From Clostridiales bacterium (lineage in GTDB: Bacteria > Bacillota > Clostridia > Oscillospirales > Acutalibacteraceae), in NCBI GenBank assembly GCA_022800315.1, contig JAAWQC010000017.1, forward strand, positions 1 to 50,260: a DNA stretch of 50,260 nucleotides, read 5' to 3'. Below the pieces are notes generated by a model. The model made no database searches. It had not been told where the DNA came from and saw only the letters and a list, made by a program, of their open reading frames with translations. The translations under genes were made by a program, and so were the position numbers. This document shows, piece by piece, positions 32,615-41,767 of this stretch; within the stretch, counting starts at the first letter, position 1, and every line of letters begins with the position of its first letter.

Positions 32615-33435
32615 CGCTCGAACAGGTAAGTAAAACCTTCTTTCCCGGCACGGCCAATGAAAAACAGGCGCTGCGCCAGGTAAACCTTCAATTGGATGAC
32701 GGTGATTTCGTCACCGTCATCGGCTCCAACGGGGCGGGAAAGTCCACCCTGTTCAATGCCATTGCCGGTACCTTCGTCACCGACGGTGGGCGGATCACGC
32801 TGGACGGCGTCGATATGGTTCCGCTGAAGGAACACCGGCGCGCACGCTACATCGGGAGGTTGTTCCAGGACCCGATGAAAGGGACCGCCCCCTCCATGAC
32901 GGTGGAGGAAAATCTGGCGCTGGCCTACTCCCGCGGGAAGAAACGGGGATTTTCGCTGGGCCTGCCGAAAAAGGACGCCGCGGTTTTCCGTGAGCTGCTG
33001 GCCACACTGGGACTGGGGCTGGAGGACCGGATGAAGGCGAAGGTCGGCCTGCTGTCCGGCGGGCAGCGTCAGACGGTTACCCTGCTGATGGCAGTGATTA
33101 ATACGCCCCGCCTGCTGCTGCTGGACGAACACACGGCGGCGCTGGACCCGGCGACAGCCGACAAGGTAATGACCATTACACGGGAAATGGTGGCGCGAAA
33201 CCGGATCACCACCCTGATGATCACCCACAATCTCAACGATGCGCTGGCCATTGGCAACCGCACCGTCATGATGGACGAGGGACGGGTTATCCTTGATCTG
33301 AAAGGGGAGGAGCGGGACCGGCTGACGGTGGACCGGCTGCTGGCCCTGTACTCCCGTGAGAGCCGCAAACAGTTTGATAACGACCGGGTGCTGCTGTCCA
33401 CCGCCAAGGACGGCGGCAGAGCGGAGAAAGACTGA
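32608..33435 (+). CDS. trpZ: ABC transporter ATP-binding protein, tryptophan (TrpZ type)
   Basis: A 275-residue ATPase: Walker A GSNGAGKSTL, signature LLSGGQRQTVTLLMA, Walker B LLLLDEHTAALDP and H-loop ITHNLND. In the Walker B site, DEHTAALD replaces the common DEPTAALD, as in this transporter subfamily. The start is ATG 32608 overlapping the permease stop; the open frame continues upstream only as a shadow of the permease. It energises the importer. Confidence 0.88.
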   Translation: MLTLEQVSKTFFPGTANEKQALRQVNLQLDDGDFVTVIGSNGAGKSTLFNAIAGTFVTDGGRITLDGVDMVPLKEHRRARYIGRLFQDPMKGTAPSMTVEENLALAYSRGKKRGFSLGLPKKDAAVFRELLATLGLGLEDRMKAKVGLLSGGQRQTVTLLMAVINTPRLLLLDEHTAALDPATADKVMTITREMVARNRITTLMITHNLNDALAIGNRTVMMDEGRVILDLKGEERDRLTVDRLLALYSRESRKQFDNDRVLLSTAKDGGRAEKD

Positions 33436-33484
33436 GCCTGGTTGATATTTCATAAACGATAGAAAATGAAAGGAGCCCATTGTT

Positions 33485-34855
33485 ATGTCGAAGATTCCCT
33501 ATCGCACCTATCTGACCGAGGAGGAGATGCCCAAGCAATGGTATAACCTCCGCGCCGATATGAAGGAGCAGCCCGATCCGTATCTGCACCCGGCGACCCA
33601 TCAGCCGGTGGGCCCCGAGGATATGCTCCCCATCTTCTGCGAGGAGCTGTGCGCTCAGGAGATGAACAGCACCGACCGGTACATCGAAATACCCGAAGAG
33701 GTGCGGAATTTCTACCGCATCTACCGTCCCTCGCCGCTGATCCGCGCGTACAACCTGGAGAAGGCGCTGGACACCCCGGCTAAGATTTATTATCAGTTTG
33801 AGGGCAACAATACCTCTGGCTCCCATAAGCTCAACTCCGCCGCCGCCCAGGTGTACTACGCCAAGCAGCAGGGCCTCAAATGCCTGACCACCGAAACCGG
33901 CGCCGGCCAGTGGGGCACCGCTCTGTCCATGGCCTGTGCCCATTACGGGCTGGACCTGACCGTGTATATGGTCAAAGTGAGCTATGAACAGAAGCCTTTT
34001 CGCAAGGCGGTGATCCACACCTTCGGCGCAGATATCATTCCCAGCCCCTCCGAGACCACCGAGGTGGGCCGCGCAATCCTTAAAGCCCATCCCGGTACCG
34101 GCGGGTCCCTGGGCTGCGCGATATCCGAGGCCATCGAAAAATCCACCCACACCGACAGCTGCCGGTACGTGCTGGGCTCGGTACTCAATCAGGTGCTGCT
34201 GCACCAGTCGATCATCGGCTTGGAGAGCAAGGCGGCTATGGAGAAGATTGGGGAATATCCCGATATAGTCATCGGCTGTGCCGGCGGCGGCTCCAACCTG
34301 GGCGGCCTGATGGCGGCATTCATGAAGGATAAGCTGGACGGCACCCGGCCGAACACCGAGTTTATCGCGGTGGAACCCGCTTCCTGCCCGTCCCTGACCC
34401 GCGGAAAATACGCATACGATTTCTGCGACACGGGCCACGTCACCCCGCTGGCCCGTATGTATACGTTGGGCAGTGACTTTATGCCCTCCGCCAACCACGC
34501 GGGCGGCCTGCGCTACCATGGCATGAGTCCCATCCTGTCCAAGCTGTATCATGATGGCTACATGAAGGCGGTAGCGGTGGAGCAGACCAAGGTGTTCGAC
34601 GCGGCGGTCCAGTTCGCCCGTCACGAGACCATCCTGCCCGCACCCGAATCCGCCCACGCTATCCGCGCGGCCATCGACGAAGCGCTCAAGTGCAAGGAGA
34701 GCGGCGAGGCAAAGACGATCCTGTTCGGACTGACCGGCACCGGATATTTCGACATGAACGCCTACACCTCCTTCCTGGAGGGAACCATGACCGACTACAT
34801 CCCCACCGACGAGGATTTGCAGAAGAGCTTCGATACCCTGCCGAAAATCGACTGA
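33485..34855 (+). CDS. trpB: Tryptophan synthase beta-like enzyme, TrpB2 type
   Basis: A 456-residue PLP enzyme. The PLP Lys115 lies in NNTSGSHKLNSA, TETGAGQWGTALSMA is the phosphate-proximal segment, and CAGGGSNLGGLMAAF binds the cofactor phosphate. The length (about 450 against 400) and the N-terminal extension are those of TrpB2, which works without TrpA and joins indole and serine to give tryptophan. Here no trpA or other trp genes are present and the gene shares the Trp T-box operon with an importer, so a salvage role from indole is likely. A 23-bp hairpin terminator follows. Confidence 0.93.
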   Translation: MSKIPYRTYLTEEEMPKQWYNLRADMKEQPDPYLHPATHQPVGPEDMLPIFCEELCAQEMNSTDRYIEIPEEVRNFYRIYRPSPLIRAYNLEKALDTPAKIYYQFEGNNTSGSHKLNSAAAQVYYAKQQGLKCLTTETGAGQWGTALSMACAHYGLDLTVYMVKVSYEQKPFRKAVIHTFGADIIPSPSETTEVGRAILKAHPGTGGSLGCAISEAIEKSTHTDSCRYVLGSVLNQVLLHQSIIGLESKAAMEKIGEYPDIVIGCAGGGSNLGGLMAAFMKDKLDGTRPNTEFIAVEPASCPSLTRGKYAYDFCDTGHVTPLARMYTLGSDFMPSANHAGGLRYHGMSPILSKLYHDGYMKAVAVEQTKVFDAAVQFARHETILPAPESAHAIRAAIDEALKCKESGEAKTILFGLTGTGYFDMNAYTSFLEGTMTDYIPTDEDLQKSFDTLPKID

Positions 34856-34860
34856 AGACA

Positions 34861-34908
34861 TTGATAAAGAGCGCCGGGCGGAATTTTCCGCCCGGCGCTC
34901 TTTATCAA
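34861..34908. terminator. Very long perfect hairpin terminator after trpB
   Basis: A 23-bp arm beginning TTGATAAAGAGCGCCGGGCG and its exact complement lie almost back to back. It separates trpB from the leftward small gene ending at 34913 and probably serves both. Confidence 0.8.
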
Positions 34909-34912
34909 TTTG

Positions 34913-35107
34913 TCAAATCGTGCGCACATCGCCATCCAGCCCGGCAGGGGAGGAGGAGACCGACTCAGTTCTGGCTTCGTATGCCACCAGGGAGATGCTT
35001 TTGCCGAGGTCGGTGCCGATTTTGTGCTCATACCGGCGGATTTCCTCCACGTGACGCTGGGGAATTTCCGCAATGTCATATTTCGTTTTGTCCTTATTGT
35101 CGTTCAT
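34913..35107 (-). CDS. Small charged protein, function unknown
   Basis: A 64-residue protein, MNDNKDKTKYDIAEIPQRHV followed by a Lys/Glu-rich helix and a Ser-rich tail. It has no membrane segment or known motif. The support is a clean AAAGGAAA ribosome site before ATG 35107 and its position 13 bp after the next small gene on the same strand. A conserved small clostridial protein is likely; the role is unknown. Confidence 0.55.
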   Translation of the reverse strand: MNDNKDKTKYDIAEIPQRHVEEIRRYEHKIGTDLGKSISLVAYEARTESVSSSPAGLDGDVRTI

Positions 35108-35120
35108 GACACTTTTCCTT

Positions 35121-35318
35121 TCAGTCGGTCAGCCGCAGACGGGCGACGAACCGTTTCATGTCTTCCACCGAGTGAATTTCGTCTTCATGCTCGTTGATTT
35201 CTTGCTGTACCTCGGGTGTGAGGGAGGCAAAATAGTCGTTGGCGCTCATGTCCTGCGCCAGCATGGCGGCCAGGCCGAACATATTGCTGCCGTAGAGATA
35301 GTCGTACAGGGGATTCAC
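35121..35318 (-). CDS. Small acidic protein, function unknown
   Basis: A 65-residue protein with GTG start at 35318. It begins MNPLYDYLYGSNMFGLAAML and continues with an acidic helical part (LTPEVQQEINEHEDEIHSVE). The upstream AAAAGG is a modest ribosome site. It probably forms a two-gene operon with the small gene ending at 34913. I do not recognise the family. Confidence 0.6.
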   Translation of the reverse strand: MNPLYDYLYGSNMFGLAAMLAQDMSANDYFASLTPEVQQEINEHEDEIHSVEDMKRFVARLRLTD

Positions 35319-35827
35319 CGCCTTTTCGTTGTCATTTCCGCTGTGTTCCTAGTGTTTGCGCCCCCGGCCTGAAAATCACCGGAAAATTACGGAAGACGGG
35401 GGAGAATCGCCGTCGGCCGACAAAATAATCCGCACGAATTTGCGCGAATCCACCAAAAAGCGCCAGTTTCATTCCGGTGCTTCATTTTCCGACAAAGGTA
35501 TGGTACAATAGGAGGAAGGCAGAGCGCCGTTCCGGCGGTCTGCCTTCTGGAAGAAACGTTTGTCGGCACGAAGTGCCTCCTGCGGCGAAGCCGCACCAAA
35601 GTTTCTTCCGTGTGGGATAAAGAACCAACGAGAGCGCCGTTCCGGCGGTCTGCCTTCTGGAAGAAACGTTTGTCGGCACGAAGTGCCTCCTGCGGCGAAG
35701 CCGCACCAAAGTTTCTTCCGCGTGGGATAAAGAACCAACGAGAGCGCTGTTCCGGCGGTCTGCCTTCTGGAAGAAACGTTTGTCGGCACGAAGTGCCTCC
35801 ATTAATTAAAATATAAGGAATGACGAT
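35319..35827. other. Gene-free stretch with tandem repeats before rlmB
   Basis: About 510 bp with no supported gene. The right half is 2.5 copies of a 110-bp repeat; all six frames stay open through it because of its composition, giving false reading frames. A TACAAT hexamer near 35504 could be a -10 box. AT-rich sequence (ATTAATTAAAATATAAGGA) just before rlmB supplies its ribosome site. Confidence 0.5.
35522..35800. repeat. 110-bp tandem repeat, 2.5 copies
   Basis: Copies start at 35522, 35632 and 35742; the third stops after 59 bp. The copies are almost identical. Each full unit can fold with an outer stem GGAAGAAAC/GTTTCTTCC enclosing two hairpins, GGCAC-GAA-GTGCC and TGCGGC-GAA-GCCGCA, a three-way junction. 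A short extra stem GCCG-TTC-CGGC lies at the unit start. Confidence 0.9.
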
Positions 35828-36595
35828 ATGCATAACGATCAGACACTGCCGGCCGAAGAAACGCGCGAGGATATCATCGTCGGACGCAACGCGGTGGCGG
35901 AAGCCCTGCGCGCGGGCCGGCAAATCGACAGCGTATTGACGGCTCGAGGCGGTTCCTTCGGCTCCCTGCTCAGCCAGTGCCGTAAAAAGGGTATACCGGT
36001 GAAGGAGGTCGATCCGCGGCGGCTGGACAGCCTGTGCGGTCCTCATCATCAGGGGATCGCCGCCATGGCGGCCTGTAAAGCATACGCGACGCTGGACGAT
36101 CTGTTCGCCGCCGCCCAGGCGAAGGGGGAGCCGCCTCTGTTCGTGGTGTGTGACGAGCTGGAGGACCCTCATAATCTGGGGGCGGTTCTCCGAACGGCGG
36201 AAGCGGCGGGCGCCCACGGCCTCATCATCCCCAAACGCCGGTCAGCGGGGCTGACCTCCGCCGTGTACAAAGCGTCTGCCGGCGCAGTGGAATATGTGCC
36301 GGTGGCCCGTGTCTCCAATATTGCGGAGACGCTCAAGGAACTGAAAAAGCGGGGGCTGTGGATCTACGGCCTGGACATGGAGGGAGAGCACTGGTGCTCC
36401 ACCGACCTGACCGGTGCGGCGGCTCTGGTCCTGGGTTCCGAGGGAAAGGGGATCGGCCGCCTGGTAAAAGAACAATGCGACTTTATGCTGTCGCTGCCTA
36501 TGCGGGGAAATATCTCCTCGCTGAACGCTTCGGTGGCCTGCGGTATTGTCCTGTATGAGGCCGCGCGCCAGCGGCTGAAGCTTCAGGCGAAATAA
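35828..36595 (+). CDS. rlmB: 23S rRNA (guanosine-2'-O-)-methyltransferase RlmB (SpoU family)
   Basis: A 255-residue protein. The N-terminal substrate-binding domain starts IIVGRNAVAEALRAG. The SpoU domain has DELEDPHNLGAVLRTAEAAG, ALVLGSEGKGIGRLVKEQCD and the C-terminal knot signature LPMRGNISSLNASVACGIVL. It methylates the ribose of G2251 in 23S rRNA. ATG 35828 follows AAGGA. The next gene starts 30 bp downstream. Confidence 0.93.
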   Translation: MHNDQTLPAEETREDIIVGRNAVAEALRAGRQIDSVLTARGGSFGSLLSQCRKKGIPVKEVDPRRLDSLCGPHHQGIAAMAACKAYATLDDLFAAAQAKGEPPLFVVCDELEDPHNLGAVLRTAEAAGAHGLIIPKRRSAGLTSAVYKASAGAVEYVPVARVSNIAETLKELKKRGLWIYGLDMEGEHWCSTDLTGAAALVLGSEGKGIGRLVKEQCDFMLSLPMRGNISSLNASVACGIVLYEAARQRLKLQAK

Positions 36596-36625
36596 TCTCA
36601 TCCTTATCGAAAGGTTGCGGGGGAT

Positions 36626-39301
36626 ATGGACAAAAAGAAATTGAATTCCGCTTTTGATATCGACGCGATTCTCGCTGAGGTGGAGGAGCTGAAGGGAAAA
36701 CGGGGCGCTGTAAAAAAGACATCCGCGCCAGCCACGGCAAAACTCGCGGCGGCATCACATCCGGCGCCGGAGAAGCTGCCGGATGCCAAGGTTTCGGCCC
36801 CGCCGGTATCCAGGGGCGCCGCCGCGGCGCCTTCGAAACCTATGACTGCGCAGGCGGTGCCGGTGCGTTCCACTGTATTGCCCGAGGCCGTGAAGTCCGA
36901 AGCCAGAAAGGAACCGGTACGGCCGGAGGAGAAGAAGGCGCCGGTCTCGTCCCCCACGTTACTGGTATCGGCAGAATTGCCCAAACCGGCCGCTGTTAAA
37001 TCCTGTGATGAAAAAAGAGAGGCCACCCCTTCCTCCGCCGTGGCGGTGAAAGAAAAAGAGACACCGCCTGCAGAAAAGCTGAAGGAAGCAGCGCCTGCAC
37101 AGTCGCCGATGCCTCGGCCTGCGCTGCGCCGGCCGGTGATCGTGCCGCCTTCTCAGGAGTCCATAGCGGTTCCTCTGCCGGAAAAACCATCCGCATCGCC
37201 GCTGCCTGCGGACAAAGAAGATGATATCAAGGTATTCGTACCGAGGAGCGAACGAGGGGCGGGCGCTCAGAAGCTTAGGCTCTCCCACGAGAGCAGCCCC
37301 ACGGTGGTCCTGCCTGTCTCGGGCAGGACGAAGCTGACGGCGATTTCCGCCGAGAAAGCGGCCGCTGCCGGGGAAGGGGACGAGATCGAAGGCCAGCTTC
37401 GGCTGGACGGTCTGGTGGAAGACGGCGAAAAGAATGAGACGGAGCACCATGCCACCCCTGAGGAGCTGGAGGATCAGCTGCGTCAGGCGCGGAAGAAAAA
37501 GGTGGAGAGTTTCAAGCTGGCGGGCGACGAGGAGGAGGACAACGACCCCTCTGAGGAACCCGATTTGTTCGACGACGGCGAGCTGGAGGATTACAGCAGC
37601 TACGAGGAGACCGAAGCGGTGGGAAGCGAGCTGACCTACCGCCGGCGGGTGAACTGGATTCAGACCATCCTGACCGGCGCGATGGAGCTGCTGCTGGTGG
37701 TGCTGGGGGTCATGGCGCTGATTATGCGCCGCCCGCCCATGGAAGCGCATCTGTATGTGACGGTCAACCTGTTTTTCCTGTTCGTGATGGCCCTGATCAA
37801 CCACAGGCTGGTGGGGGAGGGGATTGCCTCCCTGTTCCGCCTGCGGGCGGATGCGGACAGTGGGGCCGCGGCCGCAGTGATGATCACCCTGATCCATACC
37901 GCCCTGCAGTATTTCCATATCGACGCGGTGGCGGCTGGTACTACCCCCCTGTTCGCGCCGGTGGCGGGACTGTGCCTGTGCTTGGGCTCGGTGGGCCGGC
38001 TGATGCTGGTCAAGCGGGTCGGGATCAATTTCCGGTTCGTCTCCTGCCGGGGTGAAAAGCAGGCGGCCCATGTAATCGACGATCCCCGCGCCGCCGCGGA
38101 GGTGGGACGGCCGGCGGTGGCCATGGGTGAGCCCGAGGTAGCTTATTTCCGCAAAGCGGGTTTCCTGACCCGATTTCTGGAGAATTCCTACAGCGACGGC
38201 GGAGCGGAGGGCCCGATGCGCCTGTTCGTGCCGCTGGCGGCGGGAGGTTCCCTGCTGCTGGGCGTGGTGTATTTTCTGCTGACCCGCGATTTTTGGACTG
38301 CGCTGACGGTGACGGCCGCGGCGGTCTGCTGCTCCGCCCCCGCGGCGGCGATGACGTCGCTGCATTTCCCCCTGCTGCGGGGATGCTCCCGCGTACTGCG
38401 GCGCGGCGGGATGATCTCCGGCTGGCAGGCGGTGAAGGATTTCGGTGAGCTGGACGCGGTGGCGCTGGACGCCCAGGACCTGTTCCCGGCGGAAAGCGTG
38501 CTGCTGCATGGGATCAAAACCTTTTCCGGTATGCGGATCGACGAGGCCATTCTGGACGCCGCGGCGGTATCCACCGCGGCGGGCGGGCCGCTCTCCAGCG
38601 TCTTTCTGCGGGTGATCGAGAACAAGGTGGATATCCTGCCCGAGGTCGATTCCCTCGTGTACGAGCAGGAGATGGGGCTGTCTGGCTGGGTAGGCGGCAG
38701 GCGGGTGCTGGTGGGCAACCGTCGTCTGCTGGAGAATCACGGTGTGGACGTTCCCTCCCGTGATTATGAGAACCGCTATACCCGCGAGGGACGCCAGCTG
38801 GTCTATCTGTCCACCGCCGGTGAGCTGTCCGCTATGTTCGTCGTCAGCTACGTGGCCGACGACGGAATCGCCCGGGGTCTGCGTTCCCTGACGGGAGCGG
38901 GCATCACCCTGCTGGTGCGCACCTGTGATCCCAATGTGACGGCAGAACGGATATGCGGCGTTTTCGATCTGGATGATTATTATGTGGAGGTGCTCGGTGC
39001 CGCCGCCGGGCGTACCTATGAAGGGCTGGCCTCCGGCGAAGATAGGGAAAGTGAGGCCTGTATCGCCGCCAACGGCCGCGCCGAGGGCATGGTAAGCGCG
39101 ATTACCTGCTGCCGCCGCCTGCTGGGAGGTGTCCGCCTGTCGGTAATCTCACAGGTGGTGGGCGGGTCCCTCGGTCTGGCGATGATCGCCTTCATCGCCT
39201 TTTATACGAGCGGGCTGCTGTTTCCGCCGATGGTCATGATGCTCTATCTGCTGATATGGACAGCCATCTCGTGGATTTTGCCCCTGTTCCGCGGTGTTTG
39301 A
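36626..39301 (+). CDS. Large membrane protein with degenerate P-type-ATPase-like core
   Basis: An 891-residue protein. Residues 1-330 are a disordered Pro/Ala/Lys/Glu-rich cytoplasmic region. Membrane helices follow from about residue 340 (IQTILTGAMELLLVVLGVMA). The C-terminal half has the topology of heavy-metal P-type ATPases. VALDAQDLFPAESV stands where VxFDKTGTLTxG is expected (Asp615 kept, KTGT lost). GLSGWVGGRRVLVGNRRLLE matches the nucleotide-domain loop, and GLRSLTGAGITLLVRTCDPN matches the LxxxGIxxxMxTGD region with TGD changed to TCD. The GDGxND motif is missing. It is therefore probably not an ion pump; a scaffold or sensor role is open. It is co-directional with rlmB. Confidence 0.75.
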   Translation: MDKKKLNSAFDIDAILAEVEELKGKRGAVKKTSAPATAKLAAASHPAPEKLPDAKVSAPPVSRGAAAAPSKPMTAQAVPVRSTVLPEAVKSEARKEPVRPEEKKAPVSSPTLLVSAELPKPAAVKSCDEKREATPSSAVAVKEKETPPAEKLKEAAPAQSPMPRPALRRPVIVPPSQESIAVPLPEKPSASPLPADKEDDIKVFVPRSERGAGAQKLRLSHESSPTVVLPVSGRTKLTAISAEKAAAAGEGDEIEGQLRLDGLVEDGEKNETEHHATPEELEDQLRQARKKKVESFKLAGDEEEDNDPSEEPDLFDDGELEDYSSYEETEAVGSELTYRRRVNWIQTILTGAMELLLVVLGVMALIMRRPPMEAHLYVTVNLFFLFVMALINHRLVGEGIASLFRLRADADSGAAAAVMITLIHTALQYFHIDAVAAGTTPLFAPVAGLCLCLGSVGRLMLVKRVGINFRFVSCRGEKQAAHVIDDPRAAAEVGRPAVAMGEPEVAYFRKAGFLTRFLENSYSDGGAEGPMRLFVPLAAGGSLLLGVVYFLLTRDFWTALTVTAAAVCCSAPAAAMTSLHFPLLRGCSRVLRRGGMISGWQAVKDFGELDAVALDAQDLFPAESVLLHGIKTFSGMRIDEAILDAAAVSTAAGGPLSSVFLRVIENKVDILPEVDSLVYEQEMGLSGWVGGRRVLVGNRRLLENHGVDVPSRDYENRYTREGRQLVYLSTAGELSAMFVVSYVADDGIARGLRSLTGAGITLLVRTCDPNVTAERICGVFDLDDYYVEVLGAAAGRTYEGLASGEDRESEACIAANGRAEGMVSAITCCRRLLGGVRLSVISQVVGGSLGLAMIAFIAFYTSGLLFPPMVMMLYLLIWTAISWILPLFRGV

Positions 39302-39335
39302 GACATTCTATCCCTTTCTGTTGTGCAAAATAGAT

Positions 39336-39377
39336 AAAATCACCCCCTACAACTTGTGGTAGGGGGTGATTTTTTTG
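39336..39377 (+). terminator. Terminator after the P-type-ATPase-like gene
   Basis: AAAATCACCCCCTAC and GTAGGGGGTGATTTTTTT form a strong stem with an 8-nt loop and T7. Confidence 0.9.
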
Positions 39378-39552
39378 CCGGGACGGTGTTTTTGAGGTTG
39401 AAATGAAGATACGAATCGGTTATACTTATCAAAGTAATTCCAACGATGTTTTGTTATTTTGTGTATAATTGCTCATTTCCGGTCGAAAACCGCCGGTTGT
39501 CGTCCGGAGCCCCCGGCAGAGCCCGGTTTCCATTATGAAAGGGGAGTCTACT

Positions 39553-41628
39553 TTGAAACAGTATACTGCGAAAAACATCCGCAATGTGGCGCTGGTAGGT
39601 CATGCCGGTACCGGTAAAACCTCGCTGGCGGAAGCCGCGCTGTTCCTGTCCGGCGCGACCGATCGGCTGGGACGGGTCGCCGACGGCAACACGGTGTGTG
39701 ATTTCGATCCCGAGGAGGTCCGGCGTAAGGCGTCGGTGTCCGCCGCCCTCGCCCCTGTGGAGTGGAAGGATACCAAGATCAATTTCATCGACACCCCCGG
39801 CCTGTTCGACTTTTCGGGCGGGGTCAGCGAGGGGATGCGCGCCGCGGGCAGCGCGGTCATTGTGATTTCGGCTAAAGGCGGCGTGTCGGTCGGCACCGAA
39901 AAGGGCTTTAAGGCCGCCACAAAAAAAGGCGTCGCCAAGCTCTTTTTCATCAATGAAATGGACAATGAAAACGCGGATTTCTATAAAGTGTTCGAGGACC
40001 TGAAATCGACCTTCGGCCCGATGGTATGCCCGATGGTAGTGCCCTATGTGGAGGATCGCAAGGTCCAGTGTTATGTCAACCTGCTGGAATACAAAGCCTA
40101 TACATATGTGAGCGGAAAGGCGTCCGAGGTGCCAATTCCCGACATGGGTCACCGGCTGGACGGCCTGCGCACCGCCATGTACGAGGCGGTGGCTGAAACC
40201 AGCGAGGAACTGATGGAGAAATACTTCTCCGGTGAGGAATACACCCCCGACGAGCTGATCCTGGGCCTGGCCTCCGGTGTGCGCAAAGGTAATATCGCAC
40301 CGGTATTCTGCGGCTCGGCCACCGAGATGGAGGCCATCGACCAGCTGCTCAGCGGCCTGATCTGGCTGGCTCCTTATGCGGAGAGCGTCGCAGGGGAGAC
40401 CGCGGTGGATGTCAACGGCGACCCGGTGGAGCTGAAGGTCAGCGATGACGCCCAGACGGCGGCGGTCGTTTTCAAAACGATAGTCGATCCCTTTGTGGGT
40501 AAGCTGCTCTACTTCAAGGTGGTCAGCGGCAAGGTCACGGCGGATTCCACCCTGATGAACATGCGAACCGGCCAGATGGAAAAGCTGGGCAAGCTGTTCT
40601 GCGTACGGGGTAAGAAGCAGGAAGAGGTTTCGGCGGTGTGCTCCGGCGACATCGGCGCGGTGGCCAAACTGGCGGGCACCGGTACCGGCGATACGCTGTG
40701 CGCGCCGGCGCGGCAGGTGATCCTGCCCGGCGTCACCTTCGACGAGCCCTGTCTGTCCATGGCGGTTACCGCCAGAAAAAAAGGCGACGAGGAGAAGATT
40801 GTGGCCGGCCTGGCCCGTCTGAAGGAAGAGGACCCCACCATCGGCTTCGATACCAATCATGAAACCCATGAGATGATTCTCTCGGGGCTTGGTGAACAGC
40901 ATCTGGACGTGGTCGCCTCCAAGCTGAAGGCGAAATTCGGGGTCGAGGTACTGCTGGAGGTACCGAAAGTACCCTACCGGGAGACCATCCGCAAAAAGGT
41001 CAAGGTACAGGGCCGGCATAAAAAGCAGTCGGGCGGCCATGGTCAGTTCGGCGACATCTGGGTAGAGTTCGAACCCTGTGAGGGGGACGATCTGATTTTT
41101 GAGGAAACCGTGTTCGGTGGTTCGGTCCCCCGCAATTACTTCCCCGCCGTGGAAAAAGGACTGCGGGAAAGCGCGAAAAAGGGGGTGCTGGCCGGATTCC
41201 CGATGGTGGGGGTCAAGGCGACACTCACCGATGGTTCCTACCATCCGGTGGATTCCTCCGAGCAGGCCTTCAAAATGGCGGCCAATCTGGCCTATAAGGC
41301 GGGCATCCCTCTGGCGGGCCCTGTCCTGCTGGAGCCGATCGGCAGCCTGAAGGCTTTTGTCCCCGGCGACAACACCGGCGATATCATGGGCGATATCAAT
41401 AAGCGGCGGGGACGTGTGCTGGGCATGGAGCCCGCCGACGAGGACGCCCTGACCTGTGTCGAGGCCGAGGTCCCCATGGCGGAGATGGGCGATTTCGCCA
41501 CCGTCCTCCGCTCCCTGACGCAGGGCCGCGGCTACTTCCGTTTCGGGTTTGAACGGTATGAGGAAGCACCCATGAATGTGGCGCAGAAGGTAATCGACGC
41601 CTATCACACCGAAGAAGACGAAGACTGA
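39553..41628 (+). CDS. Elongation factor G-like GTPase (EF-G paralogue)
   Basis: A 691-residue translational GTPase. G1 is GHAGTGKTS (canonical EF-G has GHxDxGKTT), G3 is IDTPGLFDF and G4 is INEMDNE in place of NKxD. The EF-G domains II-V follow, with RKKVKVQGRHKKQSGGHGQFG and GDINKRRGRVLGM. The substitutions are those of the EF-G-like (FusA2-type) subfamily, which accompanies true EF-G and is thought to act in ribosome recycling or stress. The start is taken as TTG 39553 with AAAGGGGAG 6 nt upstream; an earlier ATG (39535) would contain that site. It is monocistronic with its own terminator. Confidence 0.9.
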   Translation: MKQYTAKNIRNVALVGHAGTGKTSLAEAALFLSGATDRLGRVADGNTVCDFDPEEVRRKASVSAALAPVEWKDTKINFIDTPGLFDFSGGVSEGMRAAGSAVIVISAKGGVSVGTEKGFKAATKKGVAKLFFINEMDNENADFYKVFEDLKSTFGPMVCPMVVPYVEDRKVQCYVNLLEYKAYTYVSGKASEVPIPDMGHRLDGLRTAMYEAVAETSEELMEKYFSGEEYTPDELILGLASGVRKGNIAPVFCGSATEMEAIDQLLSGLIWLAPYAESVAGETAVDVNGDPVELKVSDDAQTAAVVFKTIVDPFVGKLLYFKVVSGKVTADSTLMNMRTGQMEKLGKLFCVRGKKQEEVSAVCSGDIGAVAKLAGTGTGDTLCAPARQVILPGVTFDEPCLSMAVTARKKGDEEKIVAGLARLKEEDPTIGFDTNHETHEMILSGLGEQHLDVVASKLKAKFGVEVLLEVPKVPYRETIRKKVKVQGRHKKQSGGHGQFGDIWVEFEPCEGDDLIFEETVFGGSVPRNYFPAVEKGLRESAKKGVLAGFPMVGVKATLTDGSYHPVDSSEQAFKMAANLAYKAGIPLAGPVLLEPIGSLKAFVPGDNTGDIMGDINKRRGRVLGMEPADEDALTCVEAEVPMAEMGDFATVLRSLTQGRGYFRFGFERYEEAPMNVAQKVIDAYHTEEDED

Positions 41629-41633
41629 ATATA

Positions 41634-41669
41634 AGAGAAGGGGAAGCGCCGCCGCTTCCCCTTCTCTTT
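41634..41669 (+). terminator. Terminator after the EF-G-like gene
   Basis: AGAGAAGGGGAAGCG and its complement CGCTTCCCCTTCTCT followed by TTA. Confidence 0.8.
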
Positions 41670-41767
41670 ACACGCAGAGGGGCGGGAAATTTGCCCGCCG
41701 TCCGTGCCCGCCGGTTATATCCGGGACAGCGCCCTCATAAACATGAACTATCAAGTGAAGGTTCGGG

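Noticed and set aside
35522-35800. Tandem repeat as a CRISPR array
   Set aside because: The repeats are 110 bp and contiguous, with no unique spacers and no cas genes.
35387-36217. Leftward and rightward open frames through the 110-bp repeats
   Set aside because: They are open in several frames at once, consist of repeated low-information peptides, lack ribosome sites and overlap the rlmB start.
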